A DNA stretch of 64,000 nt from CAWGOF01 sp963824225. GTDB lineage: Bacteria; Acidobacteriota; Polarisedimenticolia; Polarisedimenticolales; Polarisedimenticolaceae. Below the pieces are notes generated by a model. It did no database searches and was not told the DNA's origin. It saw nothing but the letters and a program-made list of their open reading frames with translations. Shown here piece after piece: positions 1 to 9,060 of the stretch; positions within the stretch are counted from its first letter, which is position 1; each line of letters starts with the position of its first letter. Both the position numbers and the translations under genes were made by a program. The stretch is from assembly GCA_963824225.1 (NCBI GenBank), contig CAWGOF010000002.1, forward strand, positions 186,001-250,000, read 5' to 3'.

Positions 1-459
1 GCGCAGCGCGCCGCGTCGGTGTGCCTTGCGACCCAACTCGAACTCCTGGCTGAGAATCACGCGGTACTGGCCGTCTTCCGACACGGTTCCCGAGCTCGAT
101 TCGTCCTCCAGCCGGTACGCCCGCAGCTCGAGCTCGGGATTCGGCAACTTGCGGTCTTGCAGCGCCCGCGCCTCGCTCTCGCGCACCTCGAACGAGAAGT
201 TGGCCAGCAGCGGGTTGTGGAGCAGGGCGAGAGCCAGCGCGTCGTGCATGCCGAGCGGTGCCGCGGGCTCGCTCGGCGGTGGAGCCGGCGGCGGAACCGA
301 CTCGGGCGGGTCCGCGGGCGCCCGAAACGCGGGCACATCGCTCGCGAGCGGGCGCGGCGCAGGCCACGGCTCAGCGTCGCCGGCGAGCGCGGCGACCGCC
401 GCCAGGCCGAGCATGATCCCGATGGACGGGGGGAGGATCAGAACCCGCGAGAGCGTCAT
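1..459 (-). CDS. CzcC/TolC-like outer membrane efflux protein (N-terminal part)
   Basis: The gene starts at ATG 459, after a GGAGGAG ribosome site, and runs off the left edge, so only 153 residues are visible. A hydrophobic signal-like segment (VLILPPSIGIMLGLAAVAAL) is followed by a Pro/Ala-rich stretch. The mature start has the order expected of the outer membrane efflux family: a helix with ALALLHNPLL, the segment KLPNPELELRAY, and SQEFELGRKAHRR, which is where TolC/CzcC proteins carry QxFELGGKR. It would form the outer membrane channel of an RND or similar exporter. It lies 72 bases downstream of the cupredoxin gene at the end of a metal-handling operon, so metal efflux is the likely role. 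The exporter itself is not visible. Confidence 0.75.
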   Translation of the reverse strand, partial: MTLSRVLILPPSIGIMLGLAAVAALAGDAEPWPAPRPLASDVPAFRAPADPPESVPPPAPPPSEPAAPLGMHDALALALLHNPLLANFSFEVRESEARALQDRKLPNPELELRAYRLEDESSSGTVSEDGQYRVILSQEFELGRKAHRRGALR

Positions 460-531
460 CGATCTCCTCCGGACCGGGCACCGATCGCCCGAAGAGCCCG
501 GAATCATCGCATGCGCCGCGCGTGGTTGCCC

Positions 532-942
532 CTACGGCTGAGCGGGAATTGCCGGTCGGACCTCGATCGACCCGCGCATGCGGGGCATGTGCTGGGGACA
601 CACGTACTCGAACCGTCCGGCGTCGGGCACGGTGACCTCGAACGAGATCTTCTGACCCGGGAGCACGTCGCGCACGGTCGAGTCGATCCCGGGCAGCGAG
701 ATCGAGTGCAGGACACCGGGGTCGCCGTTCCGGACGACGAACCGCACGCGCTCCCCCGGCCGGAGGACGATCGGCGGGTTGATCTCGTTGAATGCGACGT
801 CCCGCGCGTCGAGCACGATCTCCCGGACCGGACCGGCGGTGCGGCCCGACGGAGCGGTGCCACCGAGAGCGAGGAGCACGAGCGCGACGACGATCGCGAG
901 CGTCGCTCCGCTCAGCAAGCCGCGCTTCGCCGAGCGACTCAC
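532..942 (-). CDS. Exported cupredoxin-like protein
   Basis: A 136-residue protein with an N-terminal membrane segment (LSGATLAIVVALVLLALGG) and one cupredoxin domain. The type I copper ligands are visible: His in VLHSISLPG and Cys, His and Met in YVCPQHMPRM, the spacing seen in cytochrome oxidase subunit II-like and plastocyanin-like domains. Start GTG 942 was chosen because it overlaps the stop of the upstream ZIP gene (GTGA) and leads directly into the signal segment; a longer open frame upstream has no homology and is composition-driven. It probably binds or transfers copper in the periplasm. Co-transcription with a multicopper oxidase and a metal transporter supports this. Confidence 0.85.
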   Translation of the reverse strand: MSRSAKRGLLSGATLAIVVALVLLALGGTAPSGRTAGPVREIVLDARDVAFNEINPPIVLRPGERVRFVVRNGDPGVLHSISLPGIDSTVRDVLPGQKISFEVTVPDAGRFEYVCPQHMPRMRGSIEVRPAIPAQP

Positions 943-2111
943 GCGGCACCCACGAGCGCGCCGGTCGCGTACATCATCAGGTAGCCGGTGCCGATCCCGG
1001 CGAGGTGGGCCGGGGCCAGGTGCTCGGCCAGCGAGCGACGCCCGGCGATGGCCAGGATGACCTGGACGATCGCCCCGGCTCCGATGCCGAGGAACAGGAC
1101 CGACCAGACCTTTGAGTACGTGAACGCGCCGATCCAGCACCCGACGATCGTCGGCGCACCGGCGATCAACCCGAGCGCAACGAGACGACCGAGCCGCGCA
1201 CCACGGTCGAGGATCGGCGAGACGATCGCGATCCCCTCGGTCGCGTTGTGCAGCGTGAAGCCGACGATCAGGAGCGCGCCGAGGCTCACCTCGCCCAGGA
1301 CGTAGGCCGAGCCGATCGCCAGCCCCTCGCCGAGATTGTGCAGCCCGATGCCGACGGCGATCCACGTCGCGACCCACAGTCCGCCGCCCACGGCGCTGCG
1401 CCGCGAGCGGCCCTGGGCTTCGAGCCCCGCCAGCACGAGGAACGCGCCTGCCGTTCCCAGCACGAGCAACGCCGTGCCGTGGTACAGGTCGGGCAGCTCC
1501 TTGGCGATGTCGCGCCCCTCGTCGAGCGCGTCCACCACCAGGAACGCGAGGAGTCCGACGGTCAAGTACAGCAGGAACCCGATGGCCCTCGGGCCGAGGC
1601 GCCTCAGGAACGGAAACCAGGTCAGGCCGATGCCGACCGGGATCACGCCGACGAATACGCCGATCAGGGCGAAGCGCAAGAGCGCGTCGACCGTCGGGGC
1701 CGGGGTGACCGAAGCGACCTCGACCGTGTACGGGAAGGTCAGGCCGGTCGAGCTCAAGAGCGCGATGTCGACCGGTTCGCCCAAGTTCCACGGGTACGGG
1801 ATCGTGACCCGCGCGGTATCGAGAGGCTCGAGCCGCCGGGACGGCGTGACATCGTGGCCCCAGAACGCCCCGCGCACGATGACCTGAGCGATCGTGGCCG
1901 CGTCCGAGCCCGCGTTGATCACGTCGAGCTCGATCGAGTCGGGCGCGAGGTGGTGACGCAGGACGTGCAGGTTCTCGACCGGCGGCAGACCGGTGGCGAA
2001 CCAGCGCCGCGCGCCGCCGTCGACGAGCCAGTACACGACCGCCGCGAGGAGCAGCACGGGCACGCCGGCGAGGGCGGCGTCGACCCAGCGCGGCGATCGT
2101 CGCTCAGCCAC
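939..2111 (-). CDS. ZIP-family metal transporter with extra N-terminal domain
   Basis: A 390-residue membrane protein. The C-terminal two thirds has about eight hydrophobic segments and the paired ZIP metal-site motifs HNLGEG (258-263, TM4) and HNATEG (288-293, TM5). ZIP proteins move zinc, iron or other divalent cations into the cytoplasm. The first ~140 residues are unusual: one membrane anchor, then a soluble beta-rich, probably periplasmic domain with three His (HVLRHH). This is not part of the core ZIP fold and could hand metal to the channel. Its start overlaps the end of the multicopper oxidase gene by 8 bases, so the two are probably translationally coupled. The metal cannot be told from sequence; copper neighbours and the His-rich ectodomain make a copper or zinc role plausible. 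Confidence 0.85.
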   Translation of the reverse strand: MAERRSPRWVDAALAGVPVLLLAAVVYWLVDGGARRWFATGLPPVENLHVLRHHLAPDSIELDVINAGSDAATIAQVIVRGAFWGHDVTPSRRLEPLDTARVTIPYPWNLGEPVDIALLSSTGLTFPYTVEVASVTPAPTVDALLRFALIGVFVGVIPVGIGLTWFPFLRRLGPRAIGFLLYLTVGLLAFLVVDALDEGRDIAKELPDLYHGTALLVLGTAGAFLVLAGLEAQGRSRRSAVGGGLWVATWIAVGIGLHNLGEGLAIGSAYVLGEVSLGALLIVGFTLHNATEGIAIVSPILDRGARLGRLVALGLIAGAPTIVGCWIGAFTYSKVWSVLFLGIGAGAIVQVILAIAGRRSLAEHLAPAHLAGIGTGYLMMYATGALVGAA

Positions 2112-3123
2112 GGTCGCCCCCGGTCTGTGGCTCCGCTGGCTCGACCCGGAACATGCCCATCCAGCCGCGCTCGGCGAATTCCGATTTGTGCGCGTGGAAC
2201 ATGTAGTCCCCGGAATACGGGAATCGCACTTCCACGATCCCCCGCTCGGCCTGGCCTTGCAGGATCGTGTCCGTGTAGTCGCGCGGCTCGAGCTGCGTGC
2301 CCGTCGGGTAGTAGTGAAAGAACGTGGCGTGGATGTGAAACGAGTTGATCGGGTCGAACTCGACGATGTTCGCCAGGTAGATGCGCACGAGCTCGTTCTG
2401 CCGGACGTGGATCGGATGGCGCGCGTAGTGGAACGCGACGGTGTTGACGGCGTAGACCTCGTTCTCCTCGTCGTAGTTCGGGTCGAATCCGTTCATCACC
2501 ATGTACAGCTCGCGGGCTGCGGGGCGGCCGGCCTTGGGATCGACGATCCACAACCCGTAGAGACCGTTGTGGATGTGCAGGGTCAACGGCAGCGCGTGGC
2601 AGTGGTACAGGTGTACGCCGACTGGGTCGGCGTTGAACTCGTACTCGAACGTCCCGTGCGGCGCGACCTGCTGGTGCGGCATCGACGCGTCCATCTCGGC
2701 GCGGTGAAACCCGTGGAAGTGCATGCCGTGCGGACGGTCACCGAGGTTCGTGAACCGAACCCGGATCCGCTCGCCCTCGGTCGCGCGCAGCGTCGGGCCG
2801 GGCACCTGCCCGTTGTAGGTCCACGCCGGGAAGAACACCCCGGGAGCGATCTCGATCTCCTTGTTCACCACGTGGATCTCGAACGTGCGCCGCGTCGTCC
2901 CGTCCGGGAGGTGCTCGACGGTGCTGGGGGCGACGGCGGTCAGGTACGCGTCGGGATCGACCGTCCCCGAGGTCGGCTCTCCGACCGTCGTGTTCTGGTA
3001 CGGCGCGAGATCGCCCGTGAGGCCGGCGTGGCCGTCGTGCGACGGCTGCGGAGCGGTCGCGGCAAGCGTCGCGCCGATCACGAGCAGTCCGGCGCCGAGC
3101 GTTCGACCGGCGGGTCCGAGCAC
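2104..3123 (-). CDS. Two-domain multicopper oxidase
   Basis: A 339-residue secreted oxidase with an N-terminal signal segment. Copper motifs are in order: HFHGFH (135-140), HLYHCHALPLTLHIH (171-185) with the His-Cys-His type I/III pair, FHIHATFFHYYP and a C-terminal YMFHAH. The length suits a two-domain enzyme like small laccases or nitrite reductases rather than the three-domain CueO type. It would oxidise a substrate, perhaps Cu(I), with oxygen in the periplasm. Start GTG 3123 follows GGGGAGGG; there is no better ATG. It is the first gene of the minus-strand operon leading to the ZIP, cupredoxin and efflux genes. Two inverted repeats just upstream are candidate control sites. Confidence 0.85.
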   Translation of the reverse strand: MLGPAGRTLGAGLLVIGATLAATAPQPSHDGHAGLTGDLAPYQNTTVGEPTSGTVDPDAYLTAVAPSTVEHLPDGTTRRTFEIHVVNKEIEIAPGVFFPAWTYNGQVPGPTLRATEGERIRVRFTNLGDRPHGMHFHGFHRAEMDASMPHQQVAPHGTFEYEFNADPVGVHLYHCHALPLTLHIHNGLYGLWIVDPKAGRPAARELYMVMNGFDPNYDEENEVYAVNTVAFHYARHPIHVRQNELVRIYLANIVEFDPINSFHIHATFFHYYPTGTQLEPRDYTDTILQGQAERGIVEVRFPYSGDYMFHAHKSEFAERGWMGMFRVEPAEPQTGGDRG

Positions 3124-3141
3124 GATCCCTCCCCGCGTCGG

Positions 3142-3163
3142 ATGGTGTCATTTTCGACACCAT
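3142..3163. promoter_or_regulatory. Perfect 8-bp dyad upstream of the multicopper oxidase operon
   Basis: ATGGTGTC and GACACCAT flank a 6-base spacer. The dyad lies 19 bases before the GTG start of the oxidase, between a possible TACTGT -10 and the ribosome site, a typical place for a repressor operator or mRNA hairpin. The cognate regulator is not in view. Confidence 0.5.
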
Positions 3164-3174
3164 GCGTACAGTAG

Positions 3175-3190
3175 TTTTGACGAACCAAAA
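3175..3190. promoter_or_regulatory. AT-rich dyad in the metal operon promoter region
   Basis: TTTTG-N6-CAAAA, an AT-rich island in very GC-rich DNA, about 55 bases upstream of the oxidase start. It could be part of a -35 region or a second operator. No family can be assigned from the bases alone. Confidence 0.35.
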
Positions 3191-3221
3191 TCTACCGTCT
3201 AGGGCGGGCTCAGCGCAAGGG

Positions 3222-3297
3222 GCTAGGCGGCCTAGCGGCTAGGCGGCCTAGCGGCTAGGCGGCCTAGCGGCTAGGCGGCCTAGCGGCTAGGCGGCCT
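3222..3297. repeat. 16-bp tandem repeat made of interlocked palindromes (4.75 copies)
   Basis: The unit GCTAGGCGGCCTAGCG occurs four times exactly (3222-3285), then 12 bases of a fifth copy. Each copy contains CTAGGC-G-GCCTAG, and each junction forms CTAGC-G-GCTAG, so two different dyads alternate along the array. The last copy runs into the thioredoxin-like gene and supplies its TAG stop codon. It lies between that gene and the multicopper oxidase promoter. Confidence 0.9.
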
Positions 3298-3607
3298 CGA
3301 GCATCGCCCGCACTCGCGCGGCGACGAGGCGGCGGGGAAGCGGCCCCATGAAGCGGTCGAAGACCGTCCCGCCCTTGACGAGCAGAACGCTGGGCAGGCA
3401 GTCGAGCTTCAGGCGGAGCGCCAGCCCGGGCAGGTCTTCCTGCGCTAGCCGGACCACGCGAATCGCGGCGCCGAACTCCGACTGGAACCCGTCCAGGCTG
3501 CGTTCCGTGCCGTCCAGGCGGTCGACCTGGACCACCAGGGGTGTCTGGCTGCGTACGAGCCGGTCGACGTCTTCTGCGCTCAATGTAGGGCCGGGAAGTC
3601 GTTCCAT
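3287..3607 (-). CDS. Thioredoxin-like protein without CxxC
   Basis: A 106-residue protein with the secondary-structure order of a thioredoxin: VVQVDRLD in the first core strand, VVRLAQEDLPGLALRLKL, then a cis-proline-like motif CLPSVLLVKGG followed by FMGPLP. The position where CGPC is expected reads RLDGTE, so it cannot act as a normal disulfide reductase. Start ATG 3607 follows GGGAGAGG. It lies 127 bases downstream of boxB on the same strand and may be co-transcribed. Its stop codon is inside the 16-bp tandem repeat. A structural or binding role is more likely than catalysis. Confidence 0.6.
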   Translation of the reverse strand: MERLPGPTLSAEDVDRLVRSQTPLVVQVDRLDGTERSLDGFQSEFGAAIRVVRLAQEDLPGLALRLKLDCLPSVLLVKGGTVFDRFMGPLPRRLVAARVRAMLEAA

Positions 3608-3734
3608 GGGCCACCTCTCCCCCCGAGGGGACGGAGTCTACGGTGCGCCGCAGGAGTGCCGGGCGGCGCAAGCCGTTACAGAAACGTACGCCCGAGCACG
3701 GATGAGTGCCACTGGACGGACCCTGCGACCTCGG

Positions 3735-5140
<1,406 letters not shown>

Positions 5141-5141
<1 letters not shown>

Positions 5142-6796
5142 CAGGTCCTCCGTGGATCGAACGCCGGGCGCTCGGGCTTGCCGTAGAGCGTCAGGGCGCC
5201 GCGGTCGCCCACGGCGTTCGGACGCTGGAAGATCCAGTTCTGCCAGGCCGACAGTCGACCGAAGATCTTGCTGTCGCACGTCTCGGGTCCGGCGAACCGC
5301 AGGCTCGCCTCCATGCCCGTGAGCGCGTCGGGCGACAGGCTCGCGCGCTCTTCGATCGCCAGGCGCACCTCGTCCCCGTAGTCGATGTCGTCGGCGACGA
5401 TCGTGACGAGGCCGGCCTCGAGGGCCGGGCCGGGCCCGTAGCGCCGCGGCTCGCCCACGATGGCGGCTGCGCGCTCGGGACTGCCGAGGAACCGGACCGC
5501 GAGTCGTGTCAGACCATGGGACATCGGGTATGCGCCGTCGTGCAATCGACCGGTCGCGACCACGCAGCCCGCATCGGCGTCGTCGAGCATGTACGACCGG
5601 TCGGCGGCCAGCGCGAGCTCGAACAGCGTGCCGGCGAAGCACGAACCCGGCTCGATCAGCGCGAACACCGATCGCGACGTGAGATCGAGGCGCCGCAGCG
5701 TACGAGCGATCGAATACCGCACCTCGTCGACGAACCAATCGCCGGCGCCATCGGCGAGCGCGTCGTCGACCGCGAGCGCGGCATCGACGTCACCCCTCGT
5801 CTTGAGCAGCAGGAGGCCGATCTCCGGCTCGTTGACGCGCAGGTCGCATAGCGCATCGTCGAGCTCGCGGAACGCGACGAGCGGCCACCACCCCGCACCG
5901 AGCGCACGGATCGCGTCGATCGTCCGCGGCTCGTCGCCCGACGGACCGCTGAGGGTCAGGGTCGCCGTGCGCGCCGGGCGATCGATCTCGACCGTGAGCC
6001 GCGAGTACCGCCGCGCATCGGCCTCGACGAGCTTGCCCAGCGCGGGCAGATCGACGCCTGTGGTGGCCCGGGCCGGCGAACCCTGTGCCATCTCGCGCGC
6101 CAGCTGGTCGACCGCCTCGGCGAACCGGCTGCGCGGTGCGATCGCATCGACGAGACCCCACTCCGCGGCGCGCTTGCCCTTGACGCCCTCGGCCACGGTA
6201 CAGAACACGTCGGCCAGATCGCGCCGCACGCGACGCTTGTCGACGAGCCGCGTCAGACCGCCGGTTCCCGGTAGCACGCCGAGGAGCGGCGTCTCGGGAA
6301 GGCTGACGGTCGAGTTTCCGTCGTCGACGAGCAGGATCCGATCGCAGGCCAGCGCCAGCTCGTATCCGCCCCCGGCGCAGGCGCCGTTCACCGCCGCGAG
6401 GTAGCGCTGACCGCTCGAGCGCGAAGCGTCCTCGATCGACAGACGCGTCTCGTTCGTCAACTTGCAGAAGTTCACCTTGAACGCGTGGGTCGACGTGCCG
6501 AGCATGTGGATGTTCGCACCGGCGCAGAACACGCGGTCGGTCGCGCCCGTGACGACGACGCACCGGACCTGCGGGTGCTCGAAGCGCAGGCGCTGGATCG
6601 CGTCGGCGAGCTCGATGTCGACCCCCAGGTCGTAGGAGTTGAGCTTCAGCTCGTAGCCCGGACGGAGGCCACCGTGCTCTTCGACCGCCATCCGGAGCGT
6701 CGCGACGTCGCCGGCGAGCGACAGCTTCCAGTGGCGGTAGCGGTCGGGATGGGTCTCGAATTCGATCCGCTCTTCGGTTCCCAGTTTTGCTTCCAA
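5141..6796 (-). CDS. boxC: 2,3-epoxybenzoyl-CoA dihydrolase BoxC
   Basis: BoxC opens the epoxybenzoyl-CoA ring with two waters to 3,4-dehydroadipyl-CoA semialdehyde and formate. The protein is a double enoyl-CoA hydratase/isomerase (crotonase) fold: the first half has RVFCAGANIHMLG and GACAGGGYELALACDRI, with an oxyanion hole and Glu in the usual places; the second half repeats the fold in degraded form (GSCFAGTLFELALAADRS). TTG 6796 is preferred as start: it gives 551 residues, begins just before the conserved HPDRYRHWKLS, and sits 7 bases after GAGG. An ATG at 6856 is in frame but lies upstream of the TATAAT promoter element, so it would not be on the transcript. TTG 6802 is an alternative. 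Confidence 0.93.
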
Positions 6797-6815
6797 GTCC
6801 AAACCTCGCGGGCGG

Positions 6816-6821
6816 ATTATA
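6816..6821 (-). promoter_or_regulatory. -10 element (TATAAT) of boxC
   Basis: A consensus TATAAT reading leftward, the only such match nearby. Transcription would start near 6809, just before the boxC ribosome site. TGCACGATAG, a half-site resembling the palindrome at 6855-6870, abuts this element, so a bound regulator could block polymerase. Confidence 0.65.
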
Positions 6822-6854
6822 CTGCACGATAGGACGCTGGTTCGGCTCGATTTC

Positions 6855-6870
6855 ATGCACTATAGTGCAT
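6855..6870. promoter_or_regulatory. Palindromic operator in the boxC-boxR divergent region
   Basis: ATGCACTATAGTGCAT is a perfect 16-bp palindrome containing TGCA-N6-TGCA, the spacing reported for BoxR/BzdR-type regulators of benzoyl-CoA genes. It ends two bases before the boxR start codon and lies upstream of the boxC promoter. One bound regulator could therefore control both genes, with benzoyl-CoA as the expected inducer. Confidence 0.75.
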
Positions 6871-6872
6871 GC

Positions 6873-7623
6873 ATGTCCAGCGACGCTCTTCTGCGTGCGC
6901 TCGCCGAACGCGTGCTCGACCTGCGGCGCGAGCGCGGATTGAGTCGCGACCGATCTGGCAGCGCGCTCGGGCCTTTCGGTCCGGTTCCTCGCACGAGTCG
7001 AGGGCGGCGACGGCAACATCTCGATTCGCCGGCTGGCCGATCTCGCGACGGCGCTCGACACGTCGGTCGATCAGCTGCTGCGTCCACCGTCCGCGCCGGA
7101 TGGCATCGTGTGCCTCGTCGGGCTGCGCGGTGCGGGCAAGAGCACCGTCGGTCCGCTGCTCGCCGAGCGGCTGCGGCTTCCGTTCCTCGAGATGGACTCG
7201 GTGATCCGGGATGCGGCCGGTCTCCCGATCGATCAGATCTTCGAGCTCCACGGCGAGGCGTCGTATCGGCGCTTGGAGCGCGAAGCGGTCCACGCGATCC
7301 TCGGCCGCGGAGTGCCGCTCGTGATGGCCGCCGCCGGAGGCGTGGTCAACGACGCCGAGACGTGGCGCACGCTGCGCGAGCGGACGTTGACCGCATGGCT
7401 ACGAGCCGAGCCCGAGGACCACTGGCGTCGCGTCGTGGCGCAGGGGGACGGTCGACCGATGGCCAATCAGCCGGCCGCGATGGATGATCTCCGGGGGATC
7501 CTGAGCGCGCGCGAGCCACTCTACGCACTGGCCCGGATCACGGTCGATACGGCGCGCGTCTCTGTGGGCGACGTGGTCGATCTTCTGGAGCGACAGATCC
7601 GTACTCTCCAGGGACCGTCGTGA
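6873..7623 (+). pseudogene. boxR: BoxR-type regulator (HTH + shikimate kinase-like) with a frameshift
   Basis: BoxR proteins join an XRE helix-turn-helix to a shikimate kinase-like domain that senses benzoyl-CoA. The gene opens at ATG 6873 (MSSDALLRALAERVLDLRRE). After codon 25 (CGC, 6945-6947) the frame is lost; skipping base G6948 restores TDLAARSGLSVRFLARVEGG, the recognition helix, and continues without a break to the shikimate kinase-like domain with its P-loop GLRGAGKST and MDSVIRDAAG. The corrected product has 249 residues. There is no slippery sequence, so programmed shifting is unlikely; either the gene is broken or one base is a sequencing error. No ribosome site precedes the start, which abuts the palindrome. 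It overlaps the next gene by GTGA. Confidence 0.85.
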
Positions 7624-8468
7624 GCCGCGCGGGAGTGTTGCTCCCGGCCGTCGCCGGAACGTGGTACCCGGCGAACGCGAGCGATCTCGCCCGGCGCGTG
7701 GACGGGCTCCTCGATCCGCCCGACAGCCCGGCCGCGGCGGCGCGTGGACGCGGGCTCGTCGTGCCGCACGCGGGGCTCGCGTACTCCGGGGGCGTCGCCG
7801 GCCTCGGGTTCCGCACGCTCGTGCGTGACACGCCACGCGTTCTGCTCGTCGGACCGACGCACCACGTGGCGTTCTACGGGGCCGTGGTCCCGCAGTCCGC
7901 CGCGTATCGCACGCCGCTCGGCGACGTGCCGATCGACGTGGAAGCGGTCGAGCAACTCGCTCGATGCAACGGCGTCCGGCGGGACGACGCCCCGTTCGGC
8001 CCCGAGCACAGCCTCGAGGTCGAGCTGCCGTTCTTGCAGCGTCATCTGCAGCCCGGCTGGCGCGTCCTGCCCATCCTCGTGGGCGCGATCGGCGATGCCG
8101 CGGTCCGCGAGAGCGTCGTCGCGGCCCTGCAATCGGTCCGCGCTGCCGGGACGTCCACCGTCGTGTCGAGTGACTTCACGCACTACGGGCCGCGATTCGG
8201 CTACGTTCCGTTCACTGACCGCGTGGCCGAGCGCATTCGCGAGCTCGATCACGGTGCGATCGAGTGCGTGGTGCGGAGCGACGCCGACGCGTTCCGGCAG
8301 TACCTCGAGCGCACCGGAGCGACGATCTGCGGGCACGCGCCGATCGAGCTCTGGCTCGAGATGCTCGAGCCGGGAACCCGGGGCACGCTCGTGGCCTATG
8401 ACACGTCGGGACGCATCACGGGAGACCACGGACACTCGGTGTCGTATGCCAGCATCGTCTTTCCCTAA
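7620..8468 (+). CDS. amrB: AmmeMemoRadiSam system protein B (MEMO1 family)
   Basis: A 282-residue MEMO-family protein with the characteristic opening PAVAGTWYPA and conserved metal-site-like motifs VPHAGLAYSG, GPTHH, PEHSLEVELPF and SSDFTHYG. The family resembles class III extradiol dioxygenases but its reaction is unclear; bacterial copies usually sit beside AMMECR1 and radical SAM genes. Start GTG 7620 overlaps the boxR stop (GTGA) and gives the conserved N-terminus. The AMMECR1 partner follows; no radical SAM gene is in the window. Confidence 0.93.
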   Translation: MSRAGVLLPAVAGTWYPANASDLARRVDGLLDPPDSPAAAARGRGLVVPHAGLAYSGGVAGLGFRTLVRDTPRVLLVGPTHHVAFYGAVVPQSAAYRTPLGDVPIDVEAVEQLARCNGVRRDDAPFGPEHSLEVELPFLQRHLQPGWRVLPILVGAIGDAAVRESVVAALQSVRAAGTSTVVSSDFTHYGPRFGYVPFTDRVAERIRELDHGAIECVVRSDADAFRQYLERTGATICGHAPIELWLEMLEPGTRGTLVAYDTSGRITGDHGHSVSYASIVFP

Positions 8469-9060
8469 TCTCGTGCCGAGCGTCCGGCAGACGCTGCTCG
8501 CCATCGCTCGCCGGGCGATCGTCCGGCGGCTCGACGGTCGGGACGGGACCGATCCGGGCCCCGAGCACCCGCTCGACCCCTCGGGGATCGACCGGCTGGC
8601 CCCCGTGTTCGTGACGCTGACGATCCGCGCGCGGATCGGCGACCCGGATCGGCTGCGCGGGTGCATCGGCACGCTCGACGAAAGCGCGCCGCTCCGCGAG
8701 GGCGTGGCGGAATACGCCGAGCGGGCGGCGTTCGCCGATCCGCGCTTCCCCCCGCTCGAGCTACCAGAGCTCGAACGGCTGAGGATCCACGTCTCGGTCC
8801 TCGGGCCGCGGCGATCGATCGCCGCTCCGCACGACATCCAGCTCGGTCGCGACGGCGTGATCCTCGAGCGCGGGCCGTTCCGCGGCGTGTTCCTGCCCGA
8901 GGTGCCGATCGAGCAGCGCTGGGACGCCGAGCGCCTGCTCGAGCAGCTCGCGCTGAAGGCCGGCCTCGATCGAACCGGGTGGAAAAACGCGCAGCTGTGG
9001 GCGTTCGAGACCGAGACGTTCGGAGAGGCGCGGGGAGACGATCAGGGAGCCGGTGGGTAG
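8446..9060 (+). CDS. amrA: AmmeMemoRadiSam system protein A (AMMECR1 domain)
   Basis: A 204-residue AMMECR1-domain protein with the hallmark LRGCIGTLDES, then AAFADPRFPPL and an acidic C-terminus. Its function is unknown; conserved pairing with MEMO-like proteins suggests a modification pathway with a radical SAM enzyme. Start ATG 8446 lies 23 bases inside amrB; GTG 8473 is a shorter alternative and neither has a strong ribosome site, so coupling to amrB translation is likely. Its 3' end overlaps the convergent methyltransferase by 19 bases. Confidence 0.88.
   Translation: MPASSFPNLVPSVRQTLLAIARRAIVRRLDGRDGTDPGPEHPLDPSGIDRLAPVFVTLTIRARIGDPDRLRGCIGTLDESAPLREGVAEYAERAAFADPRFPPLELPELERLRIHVSVLGPRRSIAAPHDIQLGRDGVILERGPFRGVFLPEVPIEQRWDAERLLEQLALKAGLDRTGWKNAQLWAFETETFGEARGDDQGAGG

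Noticed and set aside
3222..3297. CRISPR array
   Set aside because: The 16-bp units are directly adjacent with no spacers and no cas genes are near.
6797..6856. ATG 6856 as the boxC start
   Set aside because: It lies upstream of the TATAAT element and adds a non-conserved leader; TTG 6796 fits the family and ribosome site.
6940..6955. Programmed frameshifting in boxR
   Set aside because: No slippery heptamer or downstream structure was seen; a sequencing indel or mutation explains it better.
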